64,000 nucleotides of DNA. It comes from Bacteroidetes bacterium HLUCCA01 (GTDB lineage: Bacteria; Bacteroidota; Rhodothermia; Balneolales; HLUCCA01). The position numbers were made by a program, and so were the translations under genes. The stretch lies in NCBI GenBank assembly GCA_001314545.1, contig LIHN01000001.1, forward strand, positions 588,180 to 652,179, given 5' to 3'. Below, one piece after another: positions 54,657-62,410 of this stretch (within the stretch, counting starts at the first letter, position 1; every line of letters begins with the position of its first letter). The notes beneath the pieces are model-generated. The model was not told the DNA's origin, made no database searches, and saw only the letters and a program-made list of their open reading frames with translations.

Positions 54657-55958
54657 TTAGTCATCATAGTGTGCATCGCCCAGTTTTCCTTCCATATGGG
54701 CAACTGCCACCGAGACAGCCGCGTCACCGGCAATATTCACGGCGGTCCGGCACATATCCAGTATCCGGTCTACACCCAGAATCAGGGCAATTCCTTCAAC
54801 GGGTACATCAATGGATTTCAGAACGATGACCAGCATTATAATGCCGGCACCGGGAACACCGGCTGCGCCAATGGATGCCAGCAAGGCTGTTAAAACGATA
54901 GTAATCTGCTGAAACACCGTCAGATCTATACCAACCGCCCCTGCAATAAATACGGCGGCAACTGCCTGATACAGGCTGGTTCCGTCCATGTTGATGGTGG
55001 CACCCACCGGAAGTACGAAACTGGCAACTTCTTCTTCAACGCCCAGATTCTGCTGTACCCTTTCCATAGTTACCGGTAGCGTGGCTGCACTGGAGCTGGT
55101 GGAAAACCCGAGAAGCAGCGCTGGTCGAATCCCTCGCAGGAAGCTTTTCAGGGGCATGCTGCTGAAAAATTTAAACAGGGTTGAATAGACTAAAAGTACG
55201 TGCAGCAGAAGTCCCAGAATAACTGCCAGCATGTACCAGCCCAGGGCTTTGAGCAGGTTGAGGGCCTGCATCAGGTCGTCTCCGGCGAGGTCTACAATGA
55301 CCGAGGCCAGCAGGGCAAAAACGCCGTAGGGTGCCAGCAACATGATCACATCCACAATGCGGATAATAACATCATTCATGGCATCAAAAAAGTTTACCAG
55401 AACTGCGCTTTTCTCGTTTTTAATCTGAATAATTCCGATGCCGAAAATGATGGCCACAAACACAACCTGCAGCATAGCTCCGTTGTTGGAGGCCGCTTCA
55501 AACAGGTTTTCGGGTACAATATCTACCAGTGGCTGCAACGGACTACGGTCAGTTACGGCATCAGCTGATTCCGACCTTCCCTCAAGGTTGTCTTCATAGC
55601 TGAGCATCAGGGTTTGCTTGGTTTCATCCGGAAGTGCTGTCCAGGGTCTGACAACATTGACAACAACCAATCCTATGGTAATGGCAAATATCGTGGTCAC
55701 CAGATAAATGCCGATGGTACGACCGCCCATTCTGGATAGTTTGGTGATATCATTGAGGTTTGCAACCCCAACTATGAGGGAGGCCAGTACCAACGGCACA
55801 GCAATGAGTTTGAGCAAATTGACAAAAATAGTGCCGAAGGGCCGCACGAAGTCGTTGGTGAATTCATTCAACCCGAATTGTGTACTGAGCAGACCCCATA
55901 TAAGCCCGAAGATGAGACCAAGAATGATTTGCCAGTGAAGTTTTTTATACCAGGGCAT
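54657..55958 (-). CDS. Dicarboxylate/amino acid:cation symporter (DAACS family)
   Basis: The 433-residue membrane protein has the glutamate-transporter fold. It shows the serine-rich hairpin 1 motif (GFSTSSSAATLPVTMERVQ), the NMDGT motif in TINMDGTSLYQAVAAVF, and hairpin 2 SIGAAGVPGAGIIML. These define sodium- or proton-coupled uptake of glutamate, aspartate or C4-dicarboxylates. A hydrophilic loop (EDNLEGRSESADAVTDRSP) separates helices in the N-terminal half, as in many bacterial members. It overlaps the DUF92 gene by 14 bases. Confidence 0.93.
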   Translation of the reverse strand: MPWYKKLHWQIILGLIFGLIWGLLSTQFGLNEFTNDFVRPFGTIFVNLLKLIAVPLVLASLIVGVANLNDITKLSRMGGRTIGIYLVTTIFAITIGLVVVNVVRPWTALPDETKQTLMLSYEDNLEGRSESADAVTDRSPLQPLVDIVPENLFEAASNNGAMLQVVFVAIIFGIGIIQIKNEKSAVLVNFFDAMNDVIIRIVDVIMLLAPYGVFALLASVIVDLAGDDLMQALNLLKALGWYMLAVILGLLLHVLLVYSTLFKFFSSMPLKSFLRGIRPALLLGFSTSSSAATLPVTMERVQQNLGVEEEVASFVLPVGATINMDGTSLYQAVAAVFIAGAVGIDLTVFQQITIVLTALLASIGAAGVPGAGIIMLVIVLKSIDVPVEGIALILGVDRILDMCRTAVNIAGDAAVSVAVAHMEGKLGDAHYDD

Positions 55959-56775
55959 AGATTAACAGATTATAGAGTATAAGACCATAAAGCATACCGA
56001 GGCCGGTAGCCACAAAATTGACAGTGTTGTTTTCCTTGTCTTTGCCGGTGCCGAAAAATAGCGGTAGGGTACGGTTTCCTGCCTGAAACCAGGCACCCAG
56101 TACCGAGTCGGTCAGACTTCCCAGAAATCCGGCAGCCGCAATACTAACCGCAGAAAGGAACATAAAGTTTTTGGGAAAATACAGGGTTATGGCCCCGATA
56201 AAAACTGCGCCGGCAACCGCTGCCAGCGTGCCCGGCACACTGACGCCGCCGTCCGTACCTCTGGGAACTGCCTTAAACCCCAATATAGATCGGGTTTTGC
56301 CGAAATTTATACGGGTTCCTGCCTCGGTGGCCCAGGTATCGGCATTGGCTGTTGCGAGTGCGGCGAAAGCAGCAATCAGAAACATATCGCCTTTGGTAAC
56401 AAACCAGCTCAGAACGGCAATGATAAACCAGAAACCGTTGGCCCAGACCTGTGCTCCGGTTCTGCGTTCAGACATAAAGCGCTGGGTGAATTGACTTCGA
56501 CCCAGAATGGGACCAATTACATTGCTGCTCAGAAAAAATGCTGCGAGCATCACAAAGGGTTCCGTTCCGCCAAAACCAAGCGTCACTGTACCAACCAGGA
56601 TAGCTGCCCGGGTACCATCAATGGTAATCAGATTGGCGATGAAAACCGCATATGCTGCGACCATGCTGATCAGTATCGCAGCCAGTAGATTCAATCGTTC
56701 CGCTACATTAGCCTCCAGCACAAAAAGTGCAATGACTGCAAAAATGACGATATAATTGATTTTGCGATCAGACAT
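55945..56775 (-). CDS. DUF92 family integral membrane protein
   Basis: The 276-residue protein with about seven hydrophobic helices shows the DUF92 signatures TIDGTRAAILVGTVTLGFGG, ANADTWATEAGTRI, GTDGGVSVPGTLAA and GSLTDSVLGAWFQ. The plant and cyanobacterial member VTE6 is a phytyl-phosphate kinase, so a polyprenyl-phosphate or CTP-dependent kinase role is conceivable but unproven here. It overlaps the symporter gene and follows DUF3098 by 11 bases, placing it within a five-gene run. Confidence 0.85.
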   Translation of the reverse strand: MSDRKINYIVIFAVIALFVLEANVAERLNLLAAILISMVAAYAVFIANLITIDGTRAAILVGTVTLGFGGTEPFVMLAAFFLSSNVIGPILGRSQFTQRFMSERRTGAQVWANGFWFIIAVLSWFVTKGDMFLIAAFAALATANADTWATEAGTRINFGKTRSILGFKAVPRGTDGGVSVPGTLAAVAGAVFIGAITLYFPKNFMFLSAVSIAAAGFLGSLTDSVLGAWFQAGNRTLPLFFGTGKDKENNTVNFVATGLGMLYGLILYNLLIYALV

Positions 56776-56786
56776 ACTCTTTCGAG

Positions 56787-57053
56787 TCAGCTCGCAGCAT
56801 CAGTCTTGCTGCTTTCAGCCGGTTTTTTGACAATACCAAAGGCCACCATCGCAAATCCACCCACAATCATGAGAGGGGAAACATACAGGGAGAACCACCC
56901 CTCAAACTCGTTCTCTATGTACATCCCCAGAAATCCCCCCAAAATGAGGATAATAGCAACCAGAAAAATCACATAGTTGGTTGCATCAAATACCATGGTT
57001 TGCTGCTCTTGTATGCGGTTTATTTTCGCACGCTTTCCTGTTCGTTTTGCCAT
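56787..57053 (-). CDS. DUF3098-like small membrane protein
   Basis: The protein of about 88 residues has two membrane helices (NYVIFLVAIILILGGFLGM and LYVSPLMIVGGFAMVAFGIV). The arrangement and the SPLMIVGGF stretch resemble DUF3098 proteins of Bacteroidota. The start giving MAKRTGKRAKINRI was chosen because it supplies a short basic cytoplasmic end; an ATG 33 codons upstream and one at MVFDATN are alternatives. It is the first gene of the DUF92 - symporter - TPR - GHL10 run. The function is unknown. Confidence 0.7.
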   Translation of the reverse strand: MAKRTGKRAKINRIQEQQTMVFDATNYVIFLVAIILILGGFLGMYIENEFEGWFSLYVSPLMIVGGFAMVAFGIVKKPAESSKTDAAS

Positions 57054-57140
57054 GTGTTGATTGATTGAACGTAGTGATTTTGAGTTTTCGGGAAAATACT
57101 TCGTTTTTTGGTAATAAATGAGGTTCAATCCAAAAAGCCT

Positions 57141-57148
57141 TACATTTG
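57141..57148 (+). promoter_or_regulatory. -7 promoter element upstream of maf
   Basis: TACATTTG matches TAnnTTTG fully and lies 29 bases before the maf ATG. The -33 region is poor. It would drive the maf - TPR - AsnB-like - methyltransferase unit. Confidence 0.45.
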
Positions 57149-57176
57149 ACATGAATTAACCACATACCCACGGCCC

Positions 57177-57776
57177 ATGAATGTAATCCTGGCTTCAGGC
57201 AGTCCCAGAAGGCATCACCTTCTGAATATGATTAATCTGACCCATGAAATTATCCCGTCCGGAATTCAAGAGATTCTGGATCCGGGGATGAGTCCCGCGC
57301 AGGCTGCCGAAAGTCTGGCCGTACAGAAAGCGGTCGATGTGGCTGCCCGCCAGCCTGATGCCCTGATTATTGCGGCCGATACCATTGTGGTACTGGATGA
57401 TCTGCTGCTAGGCAAACCGGCTTCCGCTGACCAGGCAGCCTCTATGCTTCGCCAGCTCAGCGGCAGGACCCATGAGGTGATTACCGCGGTAGCCTTAACC
57501 GACACCCGATACGGCAGACATCGCAACTGCGTATTTCATCAAGTCACCCGGGTTACCTTCGCGGTGCTGGATGACCGTGAAATTCAGGCCTATGTAAAAA
57601 CCGGCTCGCCCATGGACAAAGCCGGTGCCTACGGAATTCAAGACGATTTGGGCAGTTTGTTCGTTAGCCATATCCAGGGCGACTACTACAATGTGGTCGG
57701 GTTTCCGGTGAGGGAATTCTACCACCAGCTGCGTACGTTCCTCCCGGAAGTTGCCGCTTCAATCCTAAAAATCTGA
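57177..57776 (+). CDS. Maf-family nucleoside triphosphate pyrophosphatase
   Basis: Maf proteins hydrolyse non-canonical or modified nucleotides such as dTTP/UTP derivatives. The 199-residue protein has the N-terminal loop ILASGSPRRHHLL, the catalytic aspartate region IIAADTIVVLDD, the KPASADQAASMLRQLSGRTHEV segment and DKAGAYGIQDD. Length and motifs are standard. It is the first gene of a compact plus-strand unit; the next ATG is 11 bases away. Confidence 0.94.
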   Translation: MNVILASGSPRRHHLLNMINLTHEIIPSGIQEILDPGMSPAQAAESLAVQKAVDVAARQPDALIIAADTIVVLDDLLLGKPASADQAASMLRQLSGRTHEVITAVALTDTRYGRHRNCVFHQVTRVTFAVLDDREIQAYVKTGSPMDKAGAYGIQDDLGSLFVSHIQGDYYNVVGFPVREFYHQLRTFLPEVAASILKI

Positions 57777-57787
57777 ATCACCCTTTG

Positions 57788-59794
57788 ATGGTCACAGCCC
57801 AATTACAAATCGGACGCGTGTTTTTGATCCTCCTGCTGTGTCTGCCCTTCGGCCTGCATGCTCAGCGCAGTGCCGAATATGCGGCAGCCAGTCAGCTCAT
57901 GCAGCGCAGTGAGTACGAGCAAGCCTATGAAATCCTTCGTGAGCTTCTACGCAATGATCCTTCGAATTACATGATACTGGATCAGACCTTGACGGCTCTT
58001 ACGGAGCTGAAACGCTATGATGAGGCCATCGATCTGGCCGGGGAACGCCTGGGCAACCGACTCCAGGACATCGTTCTGGCAGCCCGTCTGGGTGAACTCT
58101 ACCATCTCAATGGTGAGCCTGAGAAGGCCCTGGAACTGTGGCAACGTACGGTCGAAATGAATGAAAATTCCCTTCAGGCGTACCGTTATGTGGGCGATTT
58201 TATGCGGAATCGCCGTGAGTTCGCAGCCGCCATCAATTTATACGAAACAGCCCGAACCCGTTTTGGCAACCCTACCCTGTTTTTTACAGAAATAACCTCC
58301 GGATATATGGATCTCGGACAACCCGACCGGGCCGTCACAACCCTGATTGATGTGCTGGAGGCCGCTCCGAACAATGCCACATTCATTCAGCGACAGCTTG
58401 TTGGTTTCGATGATGCCAGGGTCACGGAAATGGCCATTGTGGATCTGGATGAGCGCAGCAGAAGGATGCAGTCGGGTACGCCGGAATTTATTGCTTTCAG
58501 GGATGTATCCATCGCACTGCTTATGGAAGCCGGTTTCTTCCGACGCGCTCTTGCCTCCGCACGTTCCCTGGAAAGTGCAGTACCGGAAGGTTCATGGCCG
58601 GTTTACACCCTGGCCGGCAGGTTGCAGTCGCAGAAACAATACGAACTGGCTGAGCAGGCTTATCAATACTACGATGAGCGTCAGCGTCATCCGCTCCAGG
58701 CACGAAGTATGGAAGAGCGGGCTGTTATGTATCTCACCTGGAGCCGGGATCTGACCGCGACCAACCTGGATTACGACGGATTTGCATCGTCACTGTATGT
58801 CAGGGCCGACAGTCTACTCCAGCAGCTCATCGAACTGCATCCGAACTATACCCGGCGGGCGGAGGTCCTGGTCCTTAAATCTGAAATTGCCCTGGACCAC
58901 CTTCACGATGCCGGCAGAGCCGAAAACTACCTCGATATGCTGCGGCGGTATGCATCAAACCCCCAGCACGAGATCCTGGCCGACTACGTTCAAGGTCGCG
59001 TACACATGTTCCGGGGCGAACACAGTCAGGCCCGCATCCATCTGACCCGATCCAACCGAAATGCACGCACCGGTGAGTGGGCAGAGCGTACCCGGTATTT
59101 TCTGGCCCTCAATGATTTCTACGCCGGTGATTTTGAGTTTGCCACGATTCAGATGCGTCCGCTGGAACGCGCGTTTACCAGCTACTACGCCAACGATGCG
59201 CTTCGGCTGCGACTGTGGATTCAGGAGGGTCGCGCCGAAGACGAACCCCTTCCCGAGCTTGAACAATATGCCCTGGCCCGGTTCCTTTTCGACACAGGCG
59301 ATGCCAGCCGGGCCGTCGAAACGCTGCTGCCTCTGATAACGGATCCCGGTAACCCACCAATGCGGGGAGAAGCTTTAATCATGGCTGCCGATTTTATGCG
59401 AAGTCTGAATCCGCGGGCCACCTTCGCCATGCTGAATAAGTCGGTCAGGGAAAATTTTGAGGGTCCGCAACGGGAGCGCTTGCTCTGGGAGCGAGCGCGA
59501 ATTGCCGACGGGATGTACCATCAACCCGAAGCAATAGATGCCACCGGCACCGATGAATTACCCGCACACGTTGCTTCGATCATTTCCTGGGCAACAGCAA
59601 CAGACAATGCCGATTGCCTCTCACCCCTGTGGGATTGTGATGCGCACAATCAGCGTGAACCCAGATCAACTACCGAACAGCGTTCCATCGTCAAAGCCCT
59701 GTATGAAGACCTGCTTTTTGAATTTCCGCTGGGATTCTACGCAGACGCAGTACGGGAACGGCTTCGCGAACTCGAACAACAGCTTCCTGGCTGA
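57788..59794 (+). CDS. Large exported tetratricopeptide-repeat protein
   Basis: The protein of about 668 residues has a signal peptide (VFLILLLCLPFGLHAQ). Many TPR-like helix pairs run along its whole length, for example EYEQAYEILRELLRNDPSNY, EPEKALELWQRTVEMNENSL and EFAAAINLYETARTRFGNPT. No catalytic domain is evident. It probably works as a periplasmic scaffold. The ATG was preferred to a TTG one codon before it. It is followed after 41 bases by the AsnB-named gene, so the two may act together. Confidence 0.82.
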   Translation: MVTAQLQIGRVFLILLLCLPFGLHAQRSAEYAAASQLMQRSEYEQAYEILRELLRNDPSNYMILDQTLTALTELKRYDEAIDLAGERLGNRLQDIVLAARLGELYHLNGEPEKALELWQRTVEMNENSLQAYRYVGDFMRNRREFAAAINLYETARTRFGNPTLFFTEITSGYMDLGQPDRAVTTLIDVLEAAPNNATFIQRQLVGFDDARVTEMAIVDLDERSRRMQSGTPEFIAFRDVSIALLMEAGFFRRALASARSLESAVPEGSWPVYTLAGRLQSQKQYELAEQAYQYYDERQRHPLQARSMEERAVMYLTWSRDLTATNLDYDGFASSLYVRADSLLQQLIELHPNYTRRAEVLVLKSEIALDHLHDAGRAENYLDMLRRYASNPQHEILADYVQGRVHMFRGEHSQARIHLTRSNRNARTGEWAERTRYFLALNDFYAGDFEFATIQMRPLERAFTSYYANDALRLRLWIQEGRAEDEPLPELEQYALARFLFDTGDASRAVETLLPLITDPGNPPMRGEALIMAADFMRSLNPRATFAMLNKSVRENFEGPQRERLLWERARIADGMYHQPEAIDATGTDELPAHVASIISWATATDNADCLSPLWDCDAHNQREPRSTTEQRSIVKALYEDLLFEFPLGFYADAVRERLRELEQQLPG

Positions 59795-59835
59795 AAATCC
59801 GAACCCCGCATGAACATCAACACCTACTGAACCCT

Positions 59836-61098
59836 ATGTACAGACCCCTTCTGCTGCTCATCCTTACGCTCCTGTCGTTTACCGACGCCCGTGCCCGACA
59901 GATCCTCATCCCTATGGATGCCAGTCAAACCAATCACCTGAAAGCCTATGGAGTGATTTACAACTACATCACAACCGGAACGGAAGCCCAATGGCTGCTC
60001 AATTATCGTGGCGGCAGTTTCATGGCTCCCTACTCCGATGAACTGCTGCGAACCGCACGCATTCGGGGTGTCTATACCGAAGTCATCAGCACGGCACAGG
60101 CGCGTGAGATCATCAGCGAGATTGAACGCAATGATGTAAATATGGCGGCGGTTCCACTGGAAAAAGCGCCCTCTATCGCTGTTTATACACCGGATCATGC
60201 CCTTCCGTGGGACGATGCTGTCACACTGGCGCTGGAGTATGCTGAAATCCCCTACACCACCATCTACAACCGGGAAGTCCTTGCCGGTGAACTGGAGAAT
60301 TATGACTGGCTCCACCTGCACCATGAAGATTTTACGGGGCAATACGGGAAATTCTGGGCGGCCTTCCGTCACACCCCCTGGTACCAGAGACAGGTCCGCG
60401 ACCTGGAAGAAATGGCCCGCGAACTGGGTTTCAGCAAAGTATCCGACATGAAAGGGGCCGTTGCGAACACCATGCGTGACTACATCGGCGGAGGTGGATT
60501 TTTGTTTGCCATGTGTTCGGGTACCGACACCTTTGACATAGCCCTTGCAGCTACCGGCATTGACATTGTCCCGACCCCGTTGGACGGGGATCCGATGGAT
60601 CCGGATGCGCAGGAAATGCTGGATTTTTCCAGAACACTGGCCTTCCGTGACTTTGAACTGGAGCGTAACGCTGCGGAATACCGTCATGCAAACATCGATG
60701 TACCGGTACGACTGGAGGAAGTAGACGAAAGTATGGACTTCTTCACTCTTTTCGACTTCTCCGCCAAATGGGATCCGGTTCCCACCATGCTGACACAAAA
60801 CCACGTTAGCAGCGTCAAGGGTTTTTACGGTCAGACAACGGCCTTCCGCAAAGAAACCATCAAAAATGCTGCGGTCATACTGGCTGAAATTCCGGGTCGG
60901 AACGAGGCCAAATACCTACACGGAAACTTCGGAGAGGGCTTTTTCACCTTTTATGGCGGCCACGATCCTGAAGATTACACCCATCGGGTAGGCGATCCCC
61001 CCACCGATCTCAGTCTGCATCCTAATTCTCCGGGTTACAGGCTGATACTCAACAACGTACTCTTCCCGGCCGCCCAGAAAAAGAAGCAGCGGACCTGA
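59836..61098 (+). CDS. Exported protein of the family named 'asparagine synthetase B' (function unclear)
   Basis: The 420-residue protein has a short signal peptide (MYRPLLLLILTLLSF, cleavage near ARARQ). It is very like a Bacteroidota family often labelled asparagine synthetase B, recognisable by ILIPMDASQTNHLKAYG, WLLNYRGGSF and WLHLHHEDFTGQYGKF. However, it has no N-terminal cysteine for glutamine amidotransfer and no SGGxDS PP-loop, so that name does not fit. A conserved cysteine (near 227) in GGFLFAMCSGTDTFD sits in a context like the nucleophile elbow of class I amidotransferase-like folds. The true function is unknown. It overlaps the methyltransferase gene by one base. Confidence 0.8.
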   Translation: MYRPLLLLILTLLSFTDARARQILIPMDASQTNHLKAYGVIYNYITTGTEAQWLLNYRGGSFMAPYSDELLRTARIRGVYTEVISTAQAREIISEIERNDVNMAAVPLEKAPSIAVYTPDHALPWDDAVTLALEYAEIPYTTIYNREVLAGELENYDWLHLHHEDFTGQYGKFWAAFRHTPWYQRQVRDLEEMARELGFSKVSDMKGAVANTMRDYIGGGGFLFAMCSGTDTFDIALAATGIDIVPTPLDGDPMDPDAQEMLDFSRTLAFRDFELERNAAEYRHANIDVPVRLEEVDESMDFFTLFDFSAKWDPVPTMLTQNHVSSVKGFYGQTTAFRKETIKNAAVILAEIPGRNEAKYLHGNFGEGFFTFYGGHDPEDYTHRVGDPPTDLSLHPNSPGYRLILNNVLFPAAQKKKQRT

Positions 61099-62360
61099 TG
61101 GTATTTGATCCGGCCGAGAATACTGATTTATGGATGCAGCGACTCAAAACCTATCAGTCCTGGGATCCCCAACGTTACCTGCTCAAATTTCCCGCAGACG
61201 TCTGCACCGCTGAGCAGCTGCGATGCTACCCCAAAGCCCGGCGCAAATTCCCGACCCTGCATACCGATGGTATGGCCTACACCCGGCTGGCCCTTGAACA
61301 GAGTTCCGGTGAAGCCGCAGCGTTGTTCAAGTCCAGCCTGATTACGGGAGCATCGCTCATTGATCTGACCGGCGGACTTGGCATGGACAGCCTGGCCTTT
61401 AGTCGGGTAGCCAACCATGTGTACTATGTTGAACCCGTACGGCAACCCTATCTGCTGGCGCGCCGTAATCACACCCTCTGGGGTGCAGCCAACATCAGCT
61501 GGCACGCATGCGATGCCCGGGAGGCACTGCACACCCTGCCCGGGTGCGACTGGGCGTACATCGATCCCTCCCGACGACATCAGGACCGGCGTTCATTTCT
61601 GTTGTCGGACTGTGAACCCGATGTCACCGCAATGTGGGATGAGCTCCGCTCACACAGCCGGAATATCATGGTCAAGCTCTCCCCTTTGTATGATCTGAAA
61701 GCGCTGGACAGGGAATTACCCGGCCTGACCAGGATTTTAGTAGTTTCCGTGCAGGGCGAGGTCAAGGAAATTCTGGCGCTTTCCGAATCTACACGTGCGG
61801 TAACAGAACCCGAGGTCCACGCCGTATGCCTTCCAGGTCCGGTACAATTTTCAGCGCAATCTGCAGTCCCCGAAGTTCAGGTTCCGCTGGCTGATGTGCG
61901 GGCCATGATACAAACCGCGGCGCCGGGGGGACCGGATACCGGAATAGGCAAGGATGTCTTCACCGATGGGAATCCTATCGGCGAAAATACCGCGCTTGTT
62001 GTACCGGATGCGGCGGTTATCAAAGCGGGTCTGACCGATCAACTGGCCATGCACTTTAACCTGAAGCGGTTGAATTACAGCACCGATTTTCTGGTTGGGC
62101 GTACCCGGTTTCATCCCGGGGCAACATCGTATCCCATTGAAAACATCCGGGAATACAAACCCAGGCAATTGAAGCAGGATCTGCGTGGATTGCGGGTACA
62201 CATCCATCCGCGCAGCTTCCCCGAAGACACCCGGATGCTGTACCGAAGACTGGGTTTACAGATGGGTGAAGATGCCCACCTGTTCTTTACCCGGCTGGAG
62301 GGAGGCATAGAAAACGGATTGATTGTAATTAAAACCGGTCCCGCCATTGCCTCGTCATGA
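61098..62360 (+). CDS. Class I SAM-dependent methyltransferase with THUMP-like C-terminal domain
   Basis: The 420-residue protein has an N-terminal region, a Rossmann methyltransferase domain with SAM-binding DLTGGLGMDSLAF near 90 and the motif YIDPSRRHQDRRSFLL near 154, and a C-terminal part (about 330-420, YSTDFLVGRTRFHPGATSYP) of the THUMP-like type. The family is widespread in Bacteroidota; an RNA substrate is plausible but not shown. It is the last gene of the maf unit, and its ATG overlaps the previous stop (TGATG). It converges on the AAA ATPase gene with 50 bases between stops and no clear terminator. Confidence 0.85.
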   Translation: MVFDPAENTDLWMQRLKTYQSWDPQRYLLKFPADVCTAEQLRCYPKARRKFPTLHTDGMAYTRLALEQSSGEAAALFKSSLITGASLIDLTGGLGMDSLAFSRVANHVYYVEPVRQPYLLARRNHTLWGAANISWHACDAREALHTLPGCDWAYIDPSRRHQDRRSFLLSDCEPDVTAMWDELRSHSRNIMVKLSPLYDLKALDRELPGLTRILVVSVQGEVKEILALSESTRAVTEPEVHAVCLPGPVQFSAQSAVPEVQVPLADVRAMIQTAAPGGPDTGIGKDVFTDGNPIGENTALVVPDAAVIKAGLTDQLAMHFNLKRLNYSTDFLVGRTRFHPGATSYPIENIREYKPRQLKQDLRGLRVHIHPRSFPEDTRMLYRRLGLQMGEDAHLFFTRLEGGIENGLIVIKTGPAIASS

Positions 62361-62410
62361 AAGAGCAGGATTGCTGACCCATCAGCGCGTAAACGGTATA
62401 GCATCGGGCA

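Noticed and set aside
59824..60804. 326-codon antisense frame opposite the AsnB-named gene
   Set aside because: It is a shadow of a gene supported by a signal peptide and conserved motifs, and it has no recognisable protein features.
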